From SLSG01 sp041690235 (GTDB taxonomy: Bacteria > Bacteroidota > Bacteroidia > Bacteroidales > UBA7960), in the NCBI GenBank assembly GCA_041690235.1, contig JAWLHS010000109.1, positions 1 through 8,029 on the forward strand: DNA of 8,029 nt. Reading direction: 5' to 3'. Shown here in pieces: positions 6,939-8,029 of the stretch (position 1 is its first letter; each line of letters begins with the position of its first letter). The position numbers and the translations under genes are program-made. The notes under the pieces were generated by a model. It saw only the letters and a list, made by a program, of their open reading frames with translations, ran no database searches and was not told the DNA's origin.

Positions 6939-7832
6939 TTACTTGTACTCCTTTGGCTTAAACCCCTCTTTTTTAAGAAGTTCAATAACATTTTCTGGTC
7001 CAAAATAATGACCGCATCCAACAAGCATAAAATATTGACCCTTCTCTTTGTTGGCCAATTCAATTAATTTTTGAACCCATGCTTTGTTCCTTGCTACAAA
7101 AATTCGATCATACATGGCCTTAACCTGCGGGTTTTCGAAATTCATTGGCGTTAAGAATGCTTTTTCAAAAGCATCTCGGTTTTGACTGTAATATGCATCA
7201 AACAGAGGCTGCTCTGACTTTGCCTTCATGTTAATCGACTTTAAGCCATTTTCAAGAGCCTTTAACTGGACTTCACTGGGAAGTTTAAGTTCAAAAATAC
7301 CTATTTGTGTTTCGATATCGTCCAATCCATAAATTGTTTTCTTATCCTTTATGGCTAAATCATGAAAATATTTATCAATAGCTAGTTTCGGTTCATAGCC
7401 AATGAGTCTTGGAGACATTCCCATGATGGACATATTCAATAACCAGCCCTCGTAAGCATAATGGCGCTGTAAAGTTTCTTCCTCGCCTCTGAACAAGGCA
7501 GCTAGGGTTTTCTTGCTTTCTTCACTTAAATAATTGTCCAGGTATTGGCTTTCCTCCAGCTTGTCTTTCTCTGCATAAGCAAATATTTGCTCCTTTATGG
7601 ATTCAAAATCATCTTTTAATTCAAAAATTATGAAATCCGATTTTTTGTATTCCTTTAGATACCCTTTGGGAACAGGGTAATGTTCATTTTTGCCCGCATG
7701 AATAGATCCTGCAAGAGTGAATTCAGAACCATTTATTTCTACCTGCCATAGAAATCCAGGAGGTACTTCAGCTTGGGCACTTAAGCGTTGCTGAGTGGCC
7801 AAGAACAAGATTGCTAATAACATTGTTTTCAT
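6939..7832 (-). CDS. Secreted TraB/GumN (Tiki-like) family protein
   Basis: A 297-residue protein with a signal peptide-like start (MKTMLLAILFLATQQRLSA, cleavage probable near residue 19-20), so it is probably periplasmic or outer-membrane associated. The mature part shows the TraB/GumN family pattern: FLWQVEINGSEFTLAGSIHAG with GSIH at 42-45, FELK with E71, GLDDIETQIGIF (169-180), RNKAW (248-252) and a C-terminal VGCGHYFG with GCGH at 272-275. The family has two GxxH motifs plus a conserved glutamate, proposed to form a metal-dependent hydrolase site as in Tiki proteases. All are present here, so an active enzyme is plausible, but the substrate is unknown. It starts 20 bases after a small HTH regulator gene and is probably co-transcribed with it. 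Its DNA is clearly A/T-richer than the era-der or dipeptidase genes, hinting at a different origin. No terminator was found after its stop. Confidence 0.87.
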   Translation of the reverse strand: MKTMLLAILFLATQQRLSAQAEVPPGFLWQVEINGSEFTLAGSIHAGKNEHYPVPKGYLKEYKKSDFIIFELKDDFESIKEQIFAYAEKDKLEESQYLDNYLSEESKKTLAALFRGEEETLQRHYAYEGWLLNMSIMGMSPRLIGYEPKLAIDKYFHDLAIKDKKTIYGLDDIETQIGIFELKLPSEVQLKALENGLKSINMKAKSEQPLFDAYYSQNRDAFEKAFLTPMNFENPQVKAMYDRIFVARNKAWVQKLIELANKEKGQYFMLVGCGHYFGPENVIELLKKEGFKPKEYK

Positions 7833-7852
7833 AATATTAATATTTTAGGAAT

Positions 7853-8029
7853 TTAATCATCGTTTTCAAGTTCAAAGAGTTCTTCTACTTTAGTGCCAAA
7901 GCAGTAGGCTATTTTTAATGCCAGCATTACCGAAGGATTAAACTTACCCGTCTCAATAGAATGTATAGTGAGACGCGTGACTCCAACCTTTTGTGCAAGG
8001 TCAGCTTGAGTAAATCCCTTCCTGGCTCG
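7853..8029 (-). CDS. Small XRE/Cro-type helix-turn-helix regulator, cut by right edge
   Basis: The last 58 residues read RARKGFTQADLAQKVGVTRL, then TIHSIETGKFNPSVMLALKI and a tail AYCFGTKVEELFELENDD before a TAA. This is a complete HTH_3 fold core: helix 2 TQADLAQKVG, recognition helix TRLTIHSIE, then the GKFNPSVMLALKIAY helix and the VEELFELE end. It resembles the 65-75-residue YozG-like or antitoxin-like regulators that are little more than the DNA-binding domain, so only about ten residues should be missing. Such proteins often regulate their own operon, here probably including the TraB-like gene 20 bases downstream. The promoter and any upstream partner gene lie outside the window. Confidence 0.9.
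   Translation of the reverse strand, partial: RARKGFTQADLAQKVGVTRLTIHSIETGKFNPSVMLALKIAYCFGTKVEELFELENDD

Overview
The window looks like chromosomal DNA from a member of the Bacteroidota, most likely Bacteroidales/Marinilabiliales-like. Three signs point there. Several genes are preceded by the TTTG / TAnnTTTG promoter type of this phylum rather than the classical -35/-10, best seen before the tRNA. Start codons sit behind A/T-rich leaders without strong Shine-Dalgarno sequences. The tRNA does not encode its CCA end. Gene order is compact and G+C is moderate over most of the window, dropping visibly at the right end.

Layout from left to right. Bases 1-420 (minus) hold the N-terminal 140 residues of a long-chain acyl-CoA synthetase that runs off the left edge. 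A strong intrinsic terminator (533-575) separates it from an M20-family dipeptidase (597-1967, minus). A 169-bp divergent region with promoter-like elements and a perfect palindrome leads into a membrane-bound PAS-PAS histidine kinase (2137-3873, plus) that has no adjacent response regulator. The kinase meets a ribosome-centred operon tail to tail at one TTAA that gives TAA on both strands. Read on the minus strand, that operon is era (6496-5621), der (5586-4279) and an Hsp15-like S4 protein (4256-3870). An initiator tRNA-fMet (6621-6692, plus) is transcribed divergently from era, with its own near-consensus promoter and terminator.

The right part is different in character. Bases 6737-6938 hold an odd stretch with an inverted copy of the tRNA trailer, a local hairpin and one doubtful 54-codon ORF. 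An A/T-richer minus-strand pair follows: a small XRE/HigA-type helix-turn-helix regulator, cut by the right edge, and 20 bp after it a secreted TraB/GumN (Tiki-like) family protein.

Functionally, the middle is a translation cluster. Era acts on the 16S 3' end and the 30S subunit, Der on the 50S subunit, Hsp15 on stalled 50S-nascent-chain complexes, and tRNA-fMet in initiation. The dipeptidase, acyl-CoA synthetase and kinase are separate single-gene units. I see no CRISPR, transposase or phage gene. The least explained parts are the tRNA-downstream repeat region and the regulator-TraB pair.
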